The notes under the pieces were generated by a model. That model ran no database searches and was not told where the DNA came from. It was given only the letters and a program-made list of their open reading frames with translations. Below are positions 24,807 to 34,665 of a DNA stretch of 64,000 nucleotides, piece after piece. Within the stretch, counting starts at the first letter, position 1; each line of letters starts with the position of its first letter. Location of the stretch: the NCBI GenBank assembly GCA_039029195.1, contig JBCCGR010000002.1:62001-126000 (forward strand). The letters run 5' to 3'. The position numbers were made by a program, and so were the translations under genes. Source of the stretch: JBCCGR01 sp039029195. GTDB taxonomy: Bacteria; Pseudomonadota; Alphaproteobacteria; Rhizobiales; Rhizobiaceae.

Positions 24807-25439
24807 ATGGCGGACTTGAAGCAAGCCTACAGTTTGCAGTCGCCCGAAGATGCCAGGGCATTGTACCGCGACTGGGCCGAAACCTACGATACGGGTTTTG
24901 CTGAGGCGAATGGGTATATCTACCCATTTGAAGTGGCTCGGATTGCCGTTGATCATCTGGATCCGGGCAGCGGTCACGTGCTCGATGTGGGCGCGGGAAC
25001 CGGACTGGTTGCGATTGCAATGCAAAAAATGTCCGGCACAGATGGACCCGAGATCGATGGCCTCGACATTTCTCCGGAAATGCTCGCGATTGCACGGAGG
25101 CAGGGCTGTTACAGAAAGACACTCGTTGCTGATCTGACAAAGCCGTTGGACATTCCGGATGCCTCCTATGGTGGAGTTGTCAGCGCCGGAACGTTTACCC
25201 ACGGCCATGTGGGACCAGATGCGATTGATGAGTTGCTGCGGATCACACGGTCAGGCGGGGTTCTGATTCTGGGCATCAATGCCGAACTCTACGAGTCTAT
25301 GGATTTTGCCTCGCATTTGGATGCTCTGAAGCCGCAGATTGAAAATCTGAGCATTGTCGACGTGCCGATCTATGATCGCGCCGCCCTGGATGCGCCAATA
25401 TCTGACCTGGCTAAAGTCGCGGTGATTACCAGGAACTAG
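24807..25439 (+). CDS. Class I SAM-dependent methyltransferase
   Basis: The 210-residue protein has motif I VLDVGAGTGLVAIAMQK (~residue 57), motif II-like GLDISPEMLAIAR, and motif IV FTHGHVGPDAIDELLRITRSGGVLILG. The N-terminal YRDWAETYDTGFAEANGYIYP is a common cap of small-molecule methyltransferases. ATG 24807 is preceded by GAGAGG. It stands alone, divergent from the YwaF-like gene. The substrate is unknown. Confidence 0.87.
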   Translation: MADLKQAYSLQSPEDARALYRDWAETYDTGFAEANGYIYPFEVARIAVDHLDPGSGHVLDVGAGTGLVAIAMQKMSGTDGPEIDGLDISPEMLAIARRQGCYRKTLVADLTKPLDIPDASYGGVVSAGTFTHGHVGPDAIDELLRITRSGGVLILGINAELYESMDFASHLDALKPQIENLSIVDVPIYDRAALDAPISDLAKVAVITRN

Positions 25440-25522
25440 AAGTAGGCCTCAGAGCTGGCCCCCAACATTTCGGCAAGATGCAATAGGAGCGCAGGTGTGT
25501 TTCCGTGAATCGGTGGTGCGCT

Positions 25523-26770
25523 CTAGAATCCAGCCCCGAACGCTGTGGGTGCTGCGCTGATGACAGCCGACTGTCCGCCGCGCACTTCATACACCACGAG
25601 ACCGCGCTCGGCCTTGCCATCGGAACGCAATCGGAAAATTCCGTTCACACCGCTGAAGCCGTTGCGGCTCTCAATGCGTTCGGATGCAAACGGATTTTGC
25701 GAGTGCCGGCGAATGAGCCCAGCGGCCATGGATACCGCATCATAGGCAAGACCCGCATTTGGCGAGGGAGCGCTTCCATAGGCTGCCTTATACTGGGCGG
25801 CAAAGGCTCCGAAATTGCTGCGGTCCCGGCCAGCATGCCATGCACCGCGGAAAAGGGGAGAGGAGAGTTTGGCCGATTCCCACTGACCGGAACCCAGGAC
25901 CTTCATCTGCCCCAGGGGAACGCCGGCGCTGCGCAGGGCGTTGAGCGCGGCACCTGCAGCCCGTGGATCATCCGGAACATAGATCGCATTGGCTCCTGAC
26001 GCCGCCGCTGCGACTGATTGTGCGGCCTGTTCAATCGCCGCAGCTGTGCGATCATACTTTGCGACCGCAATCAGGGTACCACCGCCGGAATTGAGCACAG
26101 ATCGCAGCGATTTCTCGACCAGATTGCCATATGGCGTGTTGGGAAGCAGCGCCACAATAGAATTGCGCCCTTGCGAAACCGCATAGTTGATGGTGCGTCG
26201 AACGTCCGCGCGCGGTGCGAAAGACAGCAGATATACATTGCGGCGGGCAAGTGTTGTGTCGGATGAGAACGCGATCATCGGAACACCCGATGGCTGGCTG
26301 AAGGCGGAAGCCGCGCTCACATTGCCGGCAAAGATCGGTCCAAGGATCAGGGATGAACCTTCGTCAATGGCCTGACGTGCAACATTTTGAGCATCCGCAG
26401 CCTGTCCGGCAGTGTTTTTGATAACAAGTTGAATGCCGGCCTGCCCGAAATCGCGCATGGCAAGACGGGCAGCATTTTCAAACTGTTGCGCGATGACACC
26501 GCCATTGCCAGGTGCCGATTTTGGCAACAGCAGGGCCACACGTGTTCCCGCCGTTCCAATGACTGTTCCCTGTGGATTGGGCGTCAGTTTTCGTGTGGTT
26601 GCTTGCCCTTGAGAGTTGGCACCACCCACACCGGCATCAAGAGCACTGCCGGTTCCCTGACAGGATGACAGCAACATGAACAATGCCATCGCCGCACCCG
26701 CGCGCAGACCATGTCTGGCACGAATGGCGGGGCGTTCCCGCATCGCCTGATGCACATCGGTGTTGACCAT
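25523..26770 (-). CDS. LpoA-like lipoprotein (penicillin-binding-protein activator family)
   Basis: The 415-residue lipoprotein has a lipobox LLSSC (Cys at ~37) after a hydrophobic segment, a low-complexity linker, and then a type I periplasmic-binding fold (VALLLPKSAPGNGGVIAQQFENAARLAMRDFG; LILGPIFAGNVSAASA; VPMIAFSSD). This is the alphaproteobacterial penicillin-binding-protein activator family (LpoA C-domain-like). It is divergent from rsmI, with YraN and gshB following, an order widely kept in alphaproteobacteria and also seen around enterobacterial lpoA. It probably acts at the outer-membrane inner face on peptidoglycan synthesis. Confidence 0.85.
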   Translation of the reverse strand: MVNTDVHQAMRERPAIRARHGLRAGAAMALFMLLSSCQGTGSALDAGVGGANSQGQATTRKLTPNPQGTVIGTAGTRVALLLPKSAPGNGGVIAQQFENAARLAMRDFGQAGIQLVIKNTAGQAADAQNVARQAIDEGSSLILGPIFAGNVSAASAFSQPSGVPMIAFSSDTTLARRNVYLLSFAPRADVRRTINYAVSQGRNSIVALLPNTPYGNLVEKSLRSVLNSGGGTLIAVAKYDRTAAAIEQAAQSVAAAASGANAIYVPDDPRAAGAALNALRSAGVPLGQMKVLGSGQWESAKLSSPLFRGAWHAGRDRSNFGAFAAQYKAAYGSAPSPNAGLAYDAVSMAAGLIRRHSQNPFASERIESRNGFSGVNGIFRLRSDGKAERGLVVYEVRGGQSAVISAAPTAFGAGF

Positions 26771-26883
26771 TTGCCCGTTGCCTCAATCGCAAAACAAAAG
26801 TTCAGGTTAACTGACCGAGTTTTGCAACCCGCGCATGGCTGTGTCAAAAGCGGGCGGCGTTTACTTTTCATTAAGGTTAATTT

Positions 26884-27804
26884 GTGGTTGCCAATCCCGT
26901 CGACAAGGACCGGTCTCGATCGCTGGTGATTCACGGCACGGTGGTTGAACCTGTCAGGCCGGAGCCCGCGCTTTATCTGGTCTCCACACCCATCGGCAAT
27001 CTGGGTGATATCACATTGAGGGCGCTGGAAATTCTTGCTGCCTGTGACCTCATCGCTTGTGAGGACACAAGGACCACAGCCTCTCTTTTGTCGCGCTACG
27101 CAATCACGACGCCGCGCATTTCTTACAATGAGCACAATGCGGCAGAGAGAGGCGAGGCTCTCCTGTCAGAAATCAGTTCAGGCAAGTCTGTGGCACTTGT
27201 CAGCGACGCGGGCACGCCGCTGGTGAGCGATCCCGGGGGCCGGCTGGTGGAAGACGCAATTGAAGCCGGGATCAGCGTGGTGCCGGTTCCGGGCGCATCC
27301 GCACCTTTGGCGGCCCTGGTGGCAAGCGGGTTTTCAACCACTTCGTTTGTTTTTTCCGGATTTCTTGCCGCGAAAAAGCAAGCGCGACGAAACGCGTTTG
27401 AGGCTATGCGAGACCACAGCGAGACGGGTATTTTCTTTGAATCCCCCAAGCGTCTCATCGCCTGTCTGGAAGATATGAAAGACGTGTTGGGGCCAGATCG
27501 TCTGGTGAGCGTTTCGCGTGAGGTCACCAAACTCCACGAAACCCACTATCGCGGGACCATTGAGACGGTTCTTTCCTCCATCAGGGCGCTGGACCGGGTG
27601 CGCGGGGAAATCGTGATTGTGGTGGACGGTGCGGCAAAAGATGGTGGCGCTGAGATCGATCTTGATGGCCTGCTCACAGATCTCTTGGCGCATCAGAGCA
27701 TGCGTGATGCGGTGGCGGAAGCAGCGTCCCTGACAGGGAAGCCTCGAAAGGAAGTCTACGCCCGGGCGCTTGAGCTGCGGGACAAAGCCAGTCTGGCAGG
27801 CTGA
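26884..27804 (+). CDS. rsmI: 16S rRNA (cytidine(1402)-2'-O)-methyltransferase
   Basis: A 306-residue tetrapyrrole-methylase-fold enzyme with the RsmI hallmarks ALYLVSTPIGNLGDITLRALEIL, ACEDTRTTASLL, VALVSDAGTPLVSDPGGRLV, VPVPGASAPLAALVASGFST and FFESPKRL. It 2'-O-methylates C1402 in the ribosomal P site. The start is a GTG at 26884 with AAGG eight bases upstream; the core homology begins about 30 residues later, so a downstream GTG is possible. The YraN gene follows after five bases. Confidence 0.95.
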   Translation: MVANPVDKDRSRSLVIHGTVVEPVRPEPALYLVSTPIGNLGDITLRALEILAACDLIACEDTRTTASLLSRYAITTPRISYNEHNAAERGEALLSEISSGKSVALVSDAGTPLVSDPGGRLVEDAIEAGISVVPVPGASAPLAALVASGFSTTSFVFSGFLAAKKQARRNAFEAMRDHSETGIFFESPKRLIACLEDMKDVLGPDRLVSVSREVTKLHETHYRGTIETVLSSIRALDRVRGEIVIVVDGAAKDGGAEIDLDGLLTDLLAHQSMRDAVAEAASLTGKPRKEVYARALELRDKASLAG

Positions 27805-27809
27805 ACCAA

Positions 27810-28190
27810 ATGGCAGCGAAACTTGGCAATAAGCAGGCTTCAGATCGCCGAAAGAAGGCGGAGCGTCGGGGTCGTCGCGCGGAATTTGCTGCCATCATTG
27901 CGTTGCTGATCAAAGGGTACCGGATTTCAGCCTGGCGCTATCGGACCAAACTTGGCGAAGTGGATATCATTGCCCGTCGTGGCACGTTGATTGCGGTGAT
28001 TGAGGTGAAGGCGCGCCCCACGGTGGCTGAATGTGTGGACGCAGTCACAAGAACGGCGCAGAGCCGCATTGCTGCTGCGGCCGATCATTGGCTTGCCCGG
28101 CAAAAGGCGCCGCACGAACATTCCGTGCGATATGATATCATGGCCGTGTGCCCGTGGCGTTGGCCGGAGCATCTGGAAGATTGCTGGTGA
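27810..28190 (+). CDS. YraN family (UPF0102) endonuclease-like protein
   Basis: The 126-residue protein has the UPF0102 pattern: basic N-terminus RKKAERRGRRAEFAAIIALLIKGYRI, WRYRTKLGEVDIIARRGTLIAVIEVKARPT and IAAAADHWLA. The GEVDIIA...VEVK arrangement is the PD-(D/E)xK-like nuclease core. It lies between rsmI and gshB as in many alphaproteobacteria. A role in DNA recombination or uptake has been suggested for the family but is not established. Confidence 0.9.
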   Translation: MAAKLGNKQASDRRKKAERRGRRAEFAAIIALLIKGYRISAWRYRTKLGEVDIIARRGTLIAVIEVKARPTVAECVDAVTRTAQSRIAAAADHWLARQKAPHEHSVRYDIMAVCPWRWPEHLEDCW

Positions 28191-28339
28191 CACGAGCACC
28201 GAAACGCGCCGGGGTCAGTTTTGCGCGATTTGCGCATCGGATTGTTGCATTCGCCGTGTAATGACCTATTCCATAGGCCGAATACGCGTCGCATGTCCGT
28301 CGTTGAGCGGGCAAAGGTTTCCAGAACAAAGGCGGGTCG

Positions 28340-29284
28340 ATGGCTCTTCGTGTTGCAGTCCAGATGGACCATATTTCCACCCTTCACATTGAGGGCGATT
28401 CCACCTTTGCAATGATGCTGGAAGCCCAGCGGCGTGGCCATACGCTGGGCCACTACACAGTTGATCGGCTTTCCATGCGCGATGGTGAAGTGTCCACCCT
28501 GATCGATCCGGTCACCGTTGAGGACAAGATTGGCGCGCACTATGAGCTCGGTGAAGCTCGAACAGAAAATCTGGCGGATTATGATGTGGTTTTGATGCGT
28601 CAGGACCCGCCATTTCACATGGGATACATCACAGCGACGCACCTATTGGAGCGCATTCATCCAAAAACGCTGGTGGTGAATGATCCGGCCAATGTGCGCA
28701 ACGCGCCGGAAAAGATCTTTGTTACCGAATTTCCGCAGCTCATGCCGCCCACGCTGATCACAAGGTCATCTGATGAAATCAGAAAATTTCGTGAAGAGTT
28801 TGGCGATATCATCGTCAAGCCGCTCTATGGCAATGGTGGCGCAGGCGTGTTCCGCATTCGCGATGGAGACGAAAATCTTTCCTCGCTGCTTGAGATGTTT
28901 GAAGCGACCTGGCCTGAACCTTTCATCGCCCAGCGATATCTCAGCGATGTGCGCGCTGGCGACAAGCGGATTATTCTGGTCGATGGTGAACCGGTGGGCG
29001 CGATCAACCGGGTGCCGCAGGAGAACGAAGCCCGCTCCAACATGCATGTGGGCGGACGCGCCGAACATATCGGCCTGACGGAACGCGATCAGGAAATCTG
29101 CTCCACAATTGGTCCGGCGTTGAAGGAGCGCGGATTTCTGTTTGTTGGAATTGACGTGATCGGCGACAGCCTCACCGAAATCAATGTGACATCGCCCACA
29201 GGCATTCGCGAAGTGGCGAAGTTTGGTGGTGCCGATATTGCCGCCCTGATCTGGGATTCCATCGAAGACAAACGGGCAGGCTGA
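28340..29284 (+). CDS. gshB: Glutathione synthetase
   Basis: A 314-residue ATP-grasp enzyme joining gamma-glutamylcysteine and glycine. Recognised by LRVAVQMDHISTLHIEGDSTFAMMLEAQRRGH, the VVLMRQDPPFHMGYITATHLLE block, IVKPLYGNGGAGVFRI (ATP-grasp glycine loop), GDKRIILVDGEPVGAINRVP and GIDVIGDSLTEINVTSPTGIREV. Length is standard. ATG 28340 follows GGCGGG. It acts in the cytoplasm and supplies glutathione for enzymes such as the hydroquinone reductase encoded at 41.4 kb. Confidence 0.95.
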   Translation: MALRVAVQMDHISTLHIEGDSTFAMMLEAQRRGHTLGHYTVDRLSMRDGEVSTLIDPVTVEDKIGAHYELGEARTENLADYDVVLMRQDPPFHMGYITATHLLERIHPKTLVVNDPANVRNAPEKIFVTEFPQLMPPTLITRSSDEIRKFREEFGDIIVKPLYGNGGAGVFRIRDGDENLSSLLEMFEATWPEPFIAQRYLSDVRAGDKRIILVDGEPVGAINRVPQENEARSNMHVGGRAEHIGLTERDQEICSTIGPALKERGFLFVGIDVIGDSLTEINVTSPTGIREVAKFGGADIAALIWDSIEDKRAG

Positions 29285-29500
29285 TCGTATTTGATCCTGT
29301 TTTGTTCTAAATTTGCCTAGGCATTTCAACTGGCTGCAACCAGTTTGCCGGGTTGTCCCCGTAAAAAGTGTATTTTGTTCTCTAATTGTTCTTGTTATTT
29401 TTGAATGACTCACTTAGAATGCAACCAAATCGTGTGAGCGCAGGTGCTTTCAAGCAACCACTCGGCTTGATCACCGCTGAAAGCTTCAAGAGGCGATAAA

Positions 29501-31042
29501 ATGGTTGCGCATGTGACAACGGTGGCATTTCAGGGGATCGAGGCAATCCCTGTGGATGTGCAGGTGATGATCGCGCCGGGCAAGGTGAACATGCACATTG
29601 TCGGCCTTGCGGACAAAGCGGTTGCGGAAAGTCGCGAACGGGTTCACGCCGCATTGCATGCCTCGGGCCTAGCGCTGCCGCATAAGAAAATAACGGTCAA
29701 CCTCGCACCGGCAGACCTTCCGAAAGAGGGGAGCCACTACGATCTCCCGATTGCGCTGGCGCTGATGGCGGCTCTCGGTGCTGTGCCTTCGGATGCTCTT
29801 GCCGAATACGTGGTATTGGGCGAACTCTCACTTGATGGAACCATCGCATCGGTCGCAGGCGTTCTGCCCGCGGCAATCGGGGCAAACACGCTGGACAAGG
29901 GGCTGATCTGCCCGAAACCGTGCGGTGCGGAAGCGGCTTGGGCGGACGAGGGAATGGACATTCTTGCACCACGCAGCCTCATCGCGCTCGCCAATCATTT
30001 CAAGGGGACACAGGTTTTGGATCGACCGGTTCCCGCGATCCGGGCACAGGAATCCGGCGCACCTGATCTGGCTGACATCAAAGGCCAGGAATCGGCAAAA
30101 CGGGTGCTCGAAGTGGCTGCAGCGGGCGGGCATAATCTGTTGATGGTCGGGCCACCCGGGTCTGGAAAATCAATGCTCGCCGGGTGTTTGCCCGGCATTC
30201 TGCCGCCCCTGTCGCCACCGGAGCTTCTGGAAGTGTCGATGATTGCATCCATCGCCGGAGAACTGGCGGATGGCAAACTATCGAGTGCCCGCCCGTTTCG
30301 GGCCCCGCACCATTCTGCATCAATGGCTGCAATGGTGGGCGGCGGCATTCGCGCCAAGCCCGGTGAGGTGTCGCTCGCCCATCACGGTGTTCTGTTTCTG
30401 GATGAATTTCCGGAATTTTCTCCGCAGGTGCTCGATTCTCTCCGGCAGCCCCTCGAAGCAGGAGAGACCGCGATCGCGCGCGCCAATCACCGGGTAACCT
30501 ATCCCTCTGCATTGCAGCTTGTTGCAGCCATGAACCCGTGCCGGTGCGGGATGGCAGGTGAGCCTGGCCATGTCTGCAAGCGAGGTCAGCGCTGTGTGAG
30601 CGACTATCAGGCGCGTATTTCCGGGCCGCTGCTTGATCGTATTGATCTTAAAATCGAGGTGCCCGCCGTTTCAGCACTTGATCTGATCAATCCAACGCGC
30701 GCTGAGACCAGCGCCAGCGTTGCGCAACGGGTGGCAAGCGCGCGCGCCATCCAGCAAAAGCGGTTTTCAGACATGGGGCTATCAACCACGACCAATGCAA
30801 GATGCTCGACAGGTGTCATCGAACAGATCGCCGTGATGGATGATGCCGGCCGCGACCTGATGCAGGAAGCCGCTCAAGCCATGCAGTTTTCTGCCCGCGC
30901 CTATCATCGGATTTTGAAAACGGCTCGCACGATTGCAGACCTCGACGGCGAAGATCAGGTGGGAAGGGCGCATCTTGCGGAAGCCATTTCCTATCGCATG
31001 ATCGGAGAGGGGCAAAAAACCCAAGCGCAGGAAATGGTCTGA
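29501..31042 (+). CDS. comM: ComM/YifB family Mg-chelatase-like AAA ATPase
   Basis: The 513-residue protein has an N-terminal LonC-like domain (VQVMIAPGKVNMHIVGLADKAVAESRERVHAAL), Walker A GPPGSGKS (residues 217-224), Walker B VLFLDEFPEF, the AMNPCRCG zinc-like Cys motif and a C-terminal Mg_chelatase_C region (MQFSARAYHRILKTARTIADLDG). ComM is a hexameric helicase promoting branch migration during natural transformation and recombination; the gene occurs widely in non-competent bacteria too. The 216-base gap upstream is T-rich and shows no confident promoter. Confidence 0.93.
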   Translation: MVAHVTTVAFQGIEAIPVDVQVMIAPGKVNMHIVGLADKAVAESRERVHAALHASGLALPHKKITVNLAPADLPKEGSHYDLPIALALMAALGAVPSDALAEYVVLGELSLDGTIASVAGVLPAAIGANTLDKGLICPKPCGAEAAWADEGMDILAPRSLIALANHFKGTQVLDRPVPAIRAQESGAPDLADIKGQESAKRVLEVAAAGGHNLLMVGPPGSGKSMLAGCLPGILPPLSPPELLEVSMIASIAGELADGKLSSARPFRAPHHSASMAAMVGGGIRAKPGEVSLAHHGVLFLDEFPEFSPQVLDSLRQPLEAGETAIARANHRVTYPSALQLVAAMNPCRCGMAGEPGHVCKRGQRCVSDYQARISGPLLDRIDLKIEVPAVSALDLINPTRAETSASVAQRVASARAIQQKRFSDMGLSTTTNARCSTGVIEQIAVMDDAGRDLMQEAAQAMQFSARAYHRILKTARTIADLDGEDQVGRAHLAEAISYRMIGEGQKTQAQEMV

Positions 31043-31153
31043 AGCGCACCGTGATTATCGTTCGCGATGTTTTTCAGTTCCGGGAGAGCGTCGATTTCGA
31101 ATTGAAACTGGCTCCCTGCTTTGACAGGATTGTCATGTGAGCCTTCCGAGCAT

Positions 31154-32143
31154 GTGAGAACCAGATTGGCCGACCCGTTTTTTCAACCCGTTTCCGGCAT
31201 GGATTTACCGCGTTTTGCCGGCGTTCCGACCTTTATGCGTCTTCCGAATGTGGACCTCGACCATTCCCGGTATGGCGATGTCGACATCGGACTGATCGGT
31301 ATTCCATGGGACGGCGGGACGACCAACCGGCCCGGCGCCCGTCATGGTCCGCGCCAATTGCGCGATCTCTCTACGATGATCCGCTCTGTCCATCCAGTAT
31401 CACGTGTCAATCCATTTGCCGCCTGCAATTGCGCCGATCTCGGCGATGTTTCACCCAATCCGGCTGATCTGAACGACACGCTGGGGCGGGTTGAACTTGC
31501 TTTCAAGGAATTGCGCGACAACAACATTGTGCCCATGTCGGCGGGTGGAGACCATCTGGTTTCACTGCCCATATTGAGAGGCCTTTCAGCCGGTGCGCCC
31601 TTGGGCATGATCCACTTTGATGCCCACACGGATCTCTTTGCAGGGTATTTTGGCGGCACCATGTACACCCATGGCACCCCGTTTCGCCGCGCCATCGAGG
31701 AAGACCTGCTTGATCCGAAACGAGTGGTCCAGATCGGCATTCGCGGCACCATGTATGATGGCGAAGACATCGACTGGGGTCGCGAACAGGGTGTAACCAT
31801 CATCCAGATTGAGGAGATGTTGGAGCTCGGCGTTGAAGCGACAATGCAGCGTGCTCGGGAGAGTGTCGGCGATCAGCCCACCTATGTCAGTTTCGACATT
31901 GATTTCATCGATCCCTCCTTCGCGCCAGGCACGGGCACCCCGGAAATCGGTGGACCGGACACCTTTACAGCGCAAAGGCTCGTCCGGCTCTTGGATGGCG
32001 TCGATGTCATTGGCGCCGACCTTGTGGAGGTGTCACCACCGTTCGATCCTTCCGGCGGCACCGCGTGGGTCGGCGTATCCATGATGTTTGAATTGCTGTG
32101 TATTCTTGCCACGGCAAGGAAGAAGCGTATGCAACCAAGCTGA
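31154..32143 (+). CDS. Ureohydrolase (agmatinase/guanidinobutyrase family)
   Basis: The arginase-fold protein is ~329 residues from the GTG at 31154, chosen because the conserved LPRFAGVPTFMRLP block then sits where it does in agmatinase/GbuA proteins; an upstream TTG at 31121 has no ribosome site. All Mn ligands are visible: GGDHLVSLP, HFDAHTDL and SFDIDFIDP, plus the C-terminal DLVEVSPPFD. It hydrolyses a guanidino compound to urea and an amine or amino acid. Guanidinobutyrate is favoured over agmatine by the resemblance to GbuA, but this cannot be settled by eye. It is a monocistronic gene. Confidence 0.88.
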   Translation: MRTRLADPFFQPVSGMDLPRFAGVPTFMRLPNVDLDHSRYGDVDIGLIGIPWDGGTTNRPGARHGPRQLRDLSTMIRSVHPVSRVNPFAACNCADLGDVSPNPADLNDTLGRVELAFKELRDNNIVPMSAGGDHLVSLPILRGLSAGAPLGMIHFDAHTDLFAGYFGGTMYTHGTPFRRAIEEDLLDPKRVVQIGIRGTMYDGEDIDWGREQGVTIIQIEEMLELGVEATMQRARESVGDQPTYVSFDIDFIDPSFAPGTGTPEIGGPDTFTAQRLVRLLDGVDVIGADLVEVSPPFDPSGGTAWVGVSMMFELLCILATARKKRMQPS

Positions 32144-32240
32144 TTTGTTCAGTTTCCGCTAACCATCTCTTTCAATTCATTGGCAAGCCTGATCAGGCAC
32201 TTTGAGGCAACCGGTAGCTCTCCCCAGACGAGGAACCGAA

Positions 32241-34526
32241 ATGCCCCAGGCTGCACAACAGATCTCACCGACCGAGGATCACGATCACTCGACCAGCGAA
32301 GTGGACATTGACGAGGTTCAGCCGCGTCTTCGATCGAAAAAGCGTGCCAAACCTTCAAGCACTAGGCGCATATTTCGCCCGGCAACCGTGGCGCTGCTGC
32401 TTCTTGCCGTTTCGGCGATTACGGCGGTCGCAGTTGTGCAATCGGCCCTTTTGGGGCTGAGCGGTGAGCGTGCCGCCAACGCGTCCTGGCTCATCCCCGT
32501 CTCAACGGGCGCGTTGTCACTTGTCGTTCTGGTGGTCAGTTTTGTTCACGCGATCCGGAAAGATGCTGATCTGGCATCTCGTCACCGGCAGCTTGCGCAA
32601 CGCATGGAAGCGCTTGAAGACTGGTCCTGGGAACTGCGCGAAAGCGAGGATCATTATCGCAGCCTTGCAGAAGCCTTTGGCGATTTGGTCCTGTTTCGCA
32701 ATTCCGAAGGCGAACTGACATTTGCCAACCGGGCGGCCCGGGCGGCATTGGGCAATCAGATCGAACAGGTTTTTGAACAGATTCAAATCACGTCACGCTG
32801 GGAGCGGCCCGCAGACGGATCATCCGATCAATGCGCGCAAGTCTGTCTGGATATTGCCGGAGAGAAGCGATGGTTCGAATGGCTGGAACTTCCGGCAACC
32901 GATCCGGTCGCCGGAACACCGGGCATCCGAAGCGTGGCGCGCGATGTGACATTCCGCAGAAAGCAAACGCAACTGATGGCCGAAGCGCGCGAGGCGTCGG
33001 AGAGCGCCAATCGGGCAAAGAGCCAGTTTCTGGCCTCGGTCAGCCATGAGATACGCACGCCGCTGAATGGTATTTTAGGCTTCACAAACCTGTTGAACCA
33101 GACGGCTCTCAACGCCGAGCAGCGCAACCATGTGGCCACCATTGAAAAGTCCGGCGAGTCATTGCTGGCCCTGATTGAGGACTTGCTCGATCTCACCAAA
33201 ATCGAAGCTGGCCATCTGGACCTTCACCCTTCCGATGTTTCTCTTGTCGATCTCGCAGAGGAAGTCGTGGAGTTGCTTGCGCCAGGCCAGGCTGCCGGAA
33301 CCGGCAGGCGGGCGGTCAGTCTCGCCACTTATGTGGATCGCAGATTGCCCGATCAGGTGAAAATTGATCGGCACCGATTGCGCCAGGTTTTGATCAACCT
33401 CGTCTCCAACGCCTTGAAATTCACCGATGCCGGTGCAATCGCGCTGCGCATTGAAGCTGTAAAGGATGAGCCGCAGCGATGCCGCATCTCGGTCATCGAC
33501 ACCGGGCGCGGAATAGATGATGAAGATCAGGAGCGCATCTTCAACGAATTTGCCCAGTCGCGGACGGAAGACGCATCGCAGCTTGGCGGCATGGGGTTGG
33601 GCCTTGCCATTTCGCGGCGCATCGTTTCCGCCATGGGTGGCGAACTGACAGTGACGAGTAAAATCGGGAAGGGAAGCAGCTTCTCGTTTGAGATCACGCT
33701 GCTTCCTTCGGATCAGACCAATTCGGGCTCAAACAACACTGCTGCCAATGCGCCACTGTCGGGGCACACGGTGGTGCTGGCCATCTCTGACACACCGGCT
33801 CGCACAGCGATTGCGGACACCGCAAGGGATCTGGGAGCCGTGGTTCTCGACAGCGAAACTGAGCTTACCGCTGGCGCGACGAATGTATCGGTGATCGCCA
33901 CCGGCCACGACGGAGCGGCAGGCACGAACGACAATCGTCGCCGAATTTTTCTCACCTCAACCGGCGAGGAAAAACTGTTTGAAGCCGATGATTTCTGGCT
34001 CACCCTGCCCGTGCGCCGGGAGACGTTGCACAACGTTCTGCTTGGCCGGAAACGGGCCCAGAATGCCCAGGCGACACCATCGAACCACAACCAAACAGCC
34101 GCCGAGGAGAACCTTACCGGACGTGTGTTGGTGGTTGATGACAATGATATCAACGCCATGCTGTTGGAAGCCCAGCTTGAAAAATCCGGCTTCAAAACTT
34201 CACGCGCCCGCGACGGCCAGCAGGCGGTGGACACGCTTCGTTCAGCGGGGAGCAAGCACAATAACGGATTCGATCTGGTTTTGATGGATCTGCATATGCC
34301 GGTAAAGGACGGCCTGGCAGCGACCAGCGAAATCCGTCGGCTCGAAAAACAGAATTCTTCCCCTGCGGTGCCGATCCTGATCCTGAGCGCCGATGATCAA
34401 CAATCAACCCGCGATGCAGTCGCCGAATGCGGCGCGTCAGACTTTATGAGCAAGCCGGTTGATCTCGACCGGCTGCAAGACTTTGTTGCGGGCCTCGCCA
34501 AACAGGAAGACAGGCAATCGCACTGA
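32241..34526 (+). CDS. Hybrid sensor histidine kinase with receiver domain
   Basis: A 761-residue membrane kinase starting at ATG 32241 (GAGGA six bases upstream). Order: two membrane helices (~45-70 and ~80-103), a PAS-like domain (~125-240), HisKA with phospho-acceptor His269 in SVSHEIRTPLNG, HATPase (INLVSNALKF, GRGIDDEDQ, GGMGLGLAISRRIV), a degenerate receiver-like segment (~510-610), and a full receiver with Asp683 in VLMDLHMPVKDG. The short periplasmic loop (~10 residues) suggests sensing within the membrane or by the PAS domain. No partner regulator is adjacent; output may go through a phosphotransfer protein elsewhere. Confidence 0.92.
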   Translation: MPQAAQQISPTEDHDHSTSEVDIDEVQPRLRSKKRAKPSSTRRIFRPATVALLLLAVSAITAVAVVQSALLGLSGERAANASWLIPVSTGALSLVVLVVSFVHAIRKDADLASRHRQLAQRMEALEDWSWELRESEDHYRSLAEAFGDLVLFRNSEGELTFANRAARAALGNQIEQVFEQIQITSRWERPADGSSDQCAQVCLDIAGEKRWFEWLELPATDPVAGTPGIRSVARDVTFRRKQTQLMAEAREASESANRAKSQFLASVSHEIRTPLNGILGFTNLLNQTALNAEQRNHVATIEKSGESLLALIEDLLDLTKIEAGHLDLHPSDVSLVDLAEEVVELLAPGQAAGTGRRAVSLATYVDRRLPDQVKIDRHRLRQVLINLVSNALKFTDAGAIALRIEAVKDEPQRCRISVIDTGRGIDDEDQERIFNEFAQSRTEDASQLGGMGLGLAISRRIVSAMGGELTVTSKIGKGSSFSFEITLLPSDQTNSGSNNTAANAPLSGHTVVLAISDTPARTAIADTARDLGAVVLDSETELTAGATNVSVIATGHDGAAGTNDNRRRIFLTSTGEEKLFEADDFWLTLPVRRETLHNVLLGRKRAQNAQATPSNHNQTAAEENLTGRVLVVDDNDINAMLLEAQLEKSGFKTSRARDGQQAVDTLRSAGSKHNNGFDLVLMDLHMPVKDGLAATSEIRRLEKQNSSPAVPILILSADDQQSTRDAVAECGASDFMSKPVDLDRLQDFVAGLAKQEDRQSH

Positions 34527-34583
34527 GGACCGCGCTGTCACACTAATGTTGTCTGACAATGTTGTTTGCGCGATGCGTTTTGT

Positions 34584-34611
34584 TTGAATTGATTGGCCCC
34601 TCTGTTAGAAT
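34584..34611 (+). promoter_or_regulatory. Putative promoter of olsB
   Basis: TTGAAT (34584-34589) and TAGAAT (34606-34611) are separated by 16 bases and lie about 55 bases upstream of the olsB ATG. They match the sigma-70-type consensus at five and five of six positions respectively, allowing for the alphaproteobacterial -35 TTGAC preference. Confidence 0.5.
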
Positions 34612-34665
34612 TGGGAGCGGCGTGATCTTCGGCAGATCGCTGCGACGTCAGAGAGGGGATACGTA

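Noticed and set aside
29314..29345. Small palindromes after gshB (TGCCTAGGCA; AACTGG/CCAGTT) as a terminator.
   Set aside because: The stems are short and lack a U-tract; not convincing.
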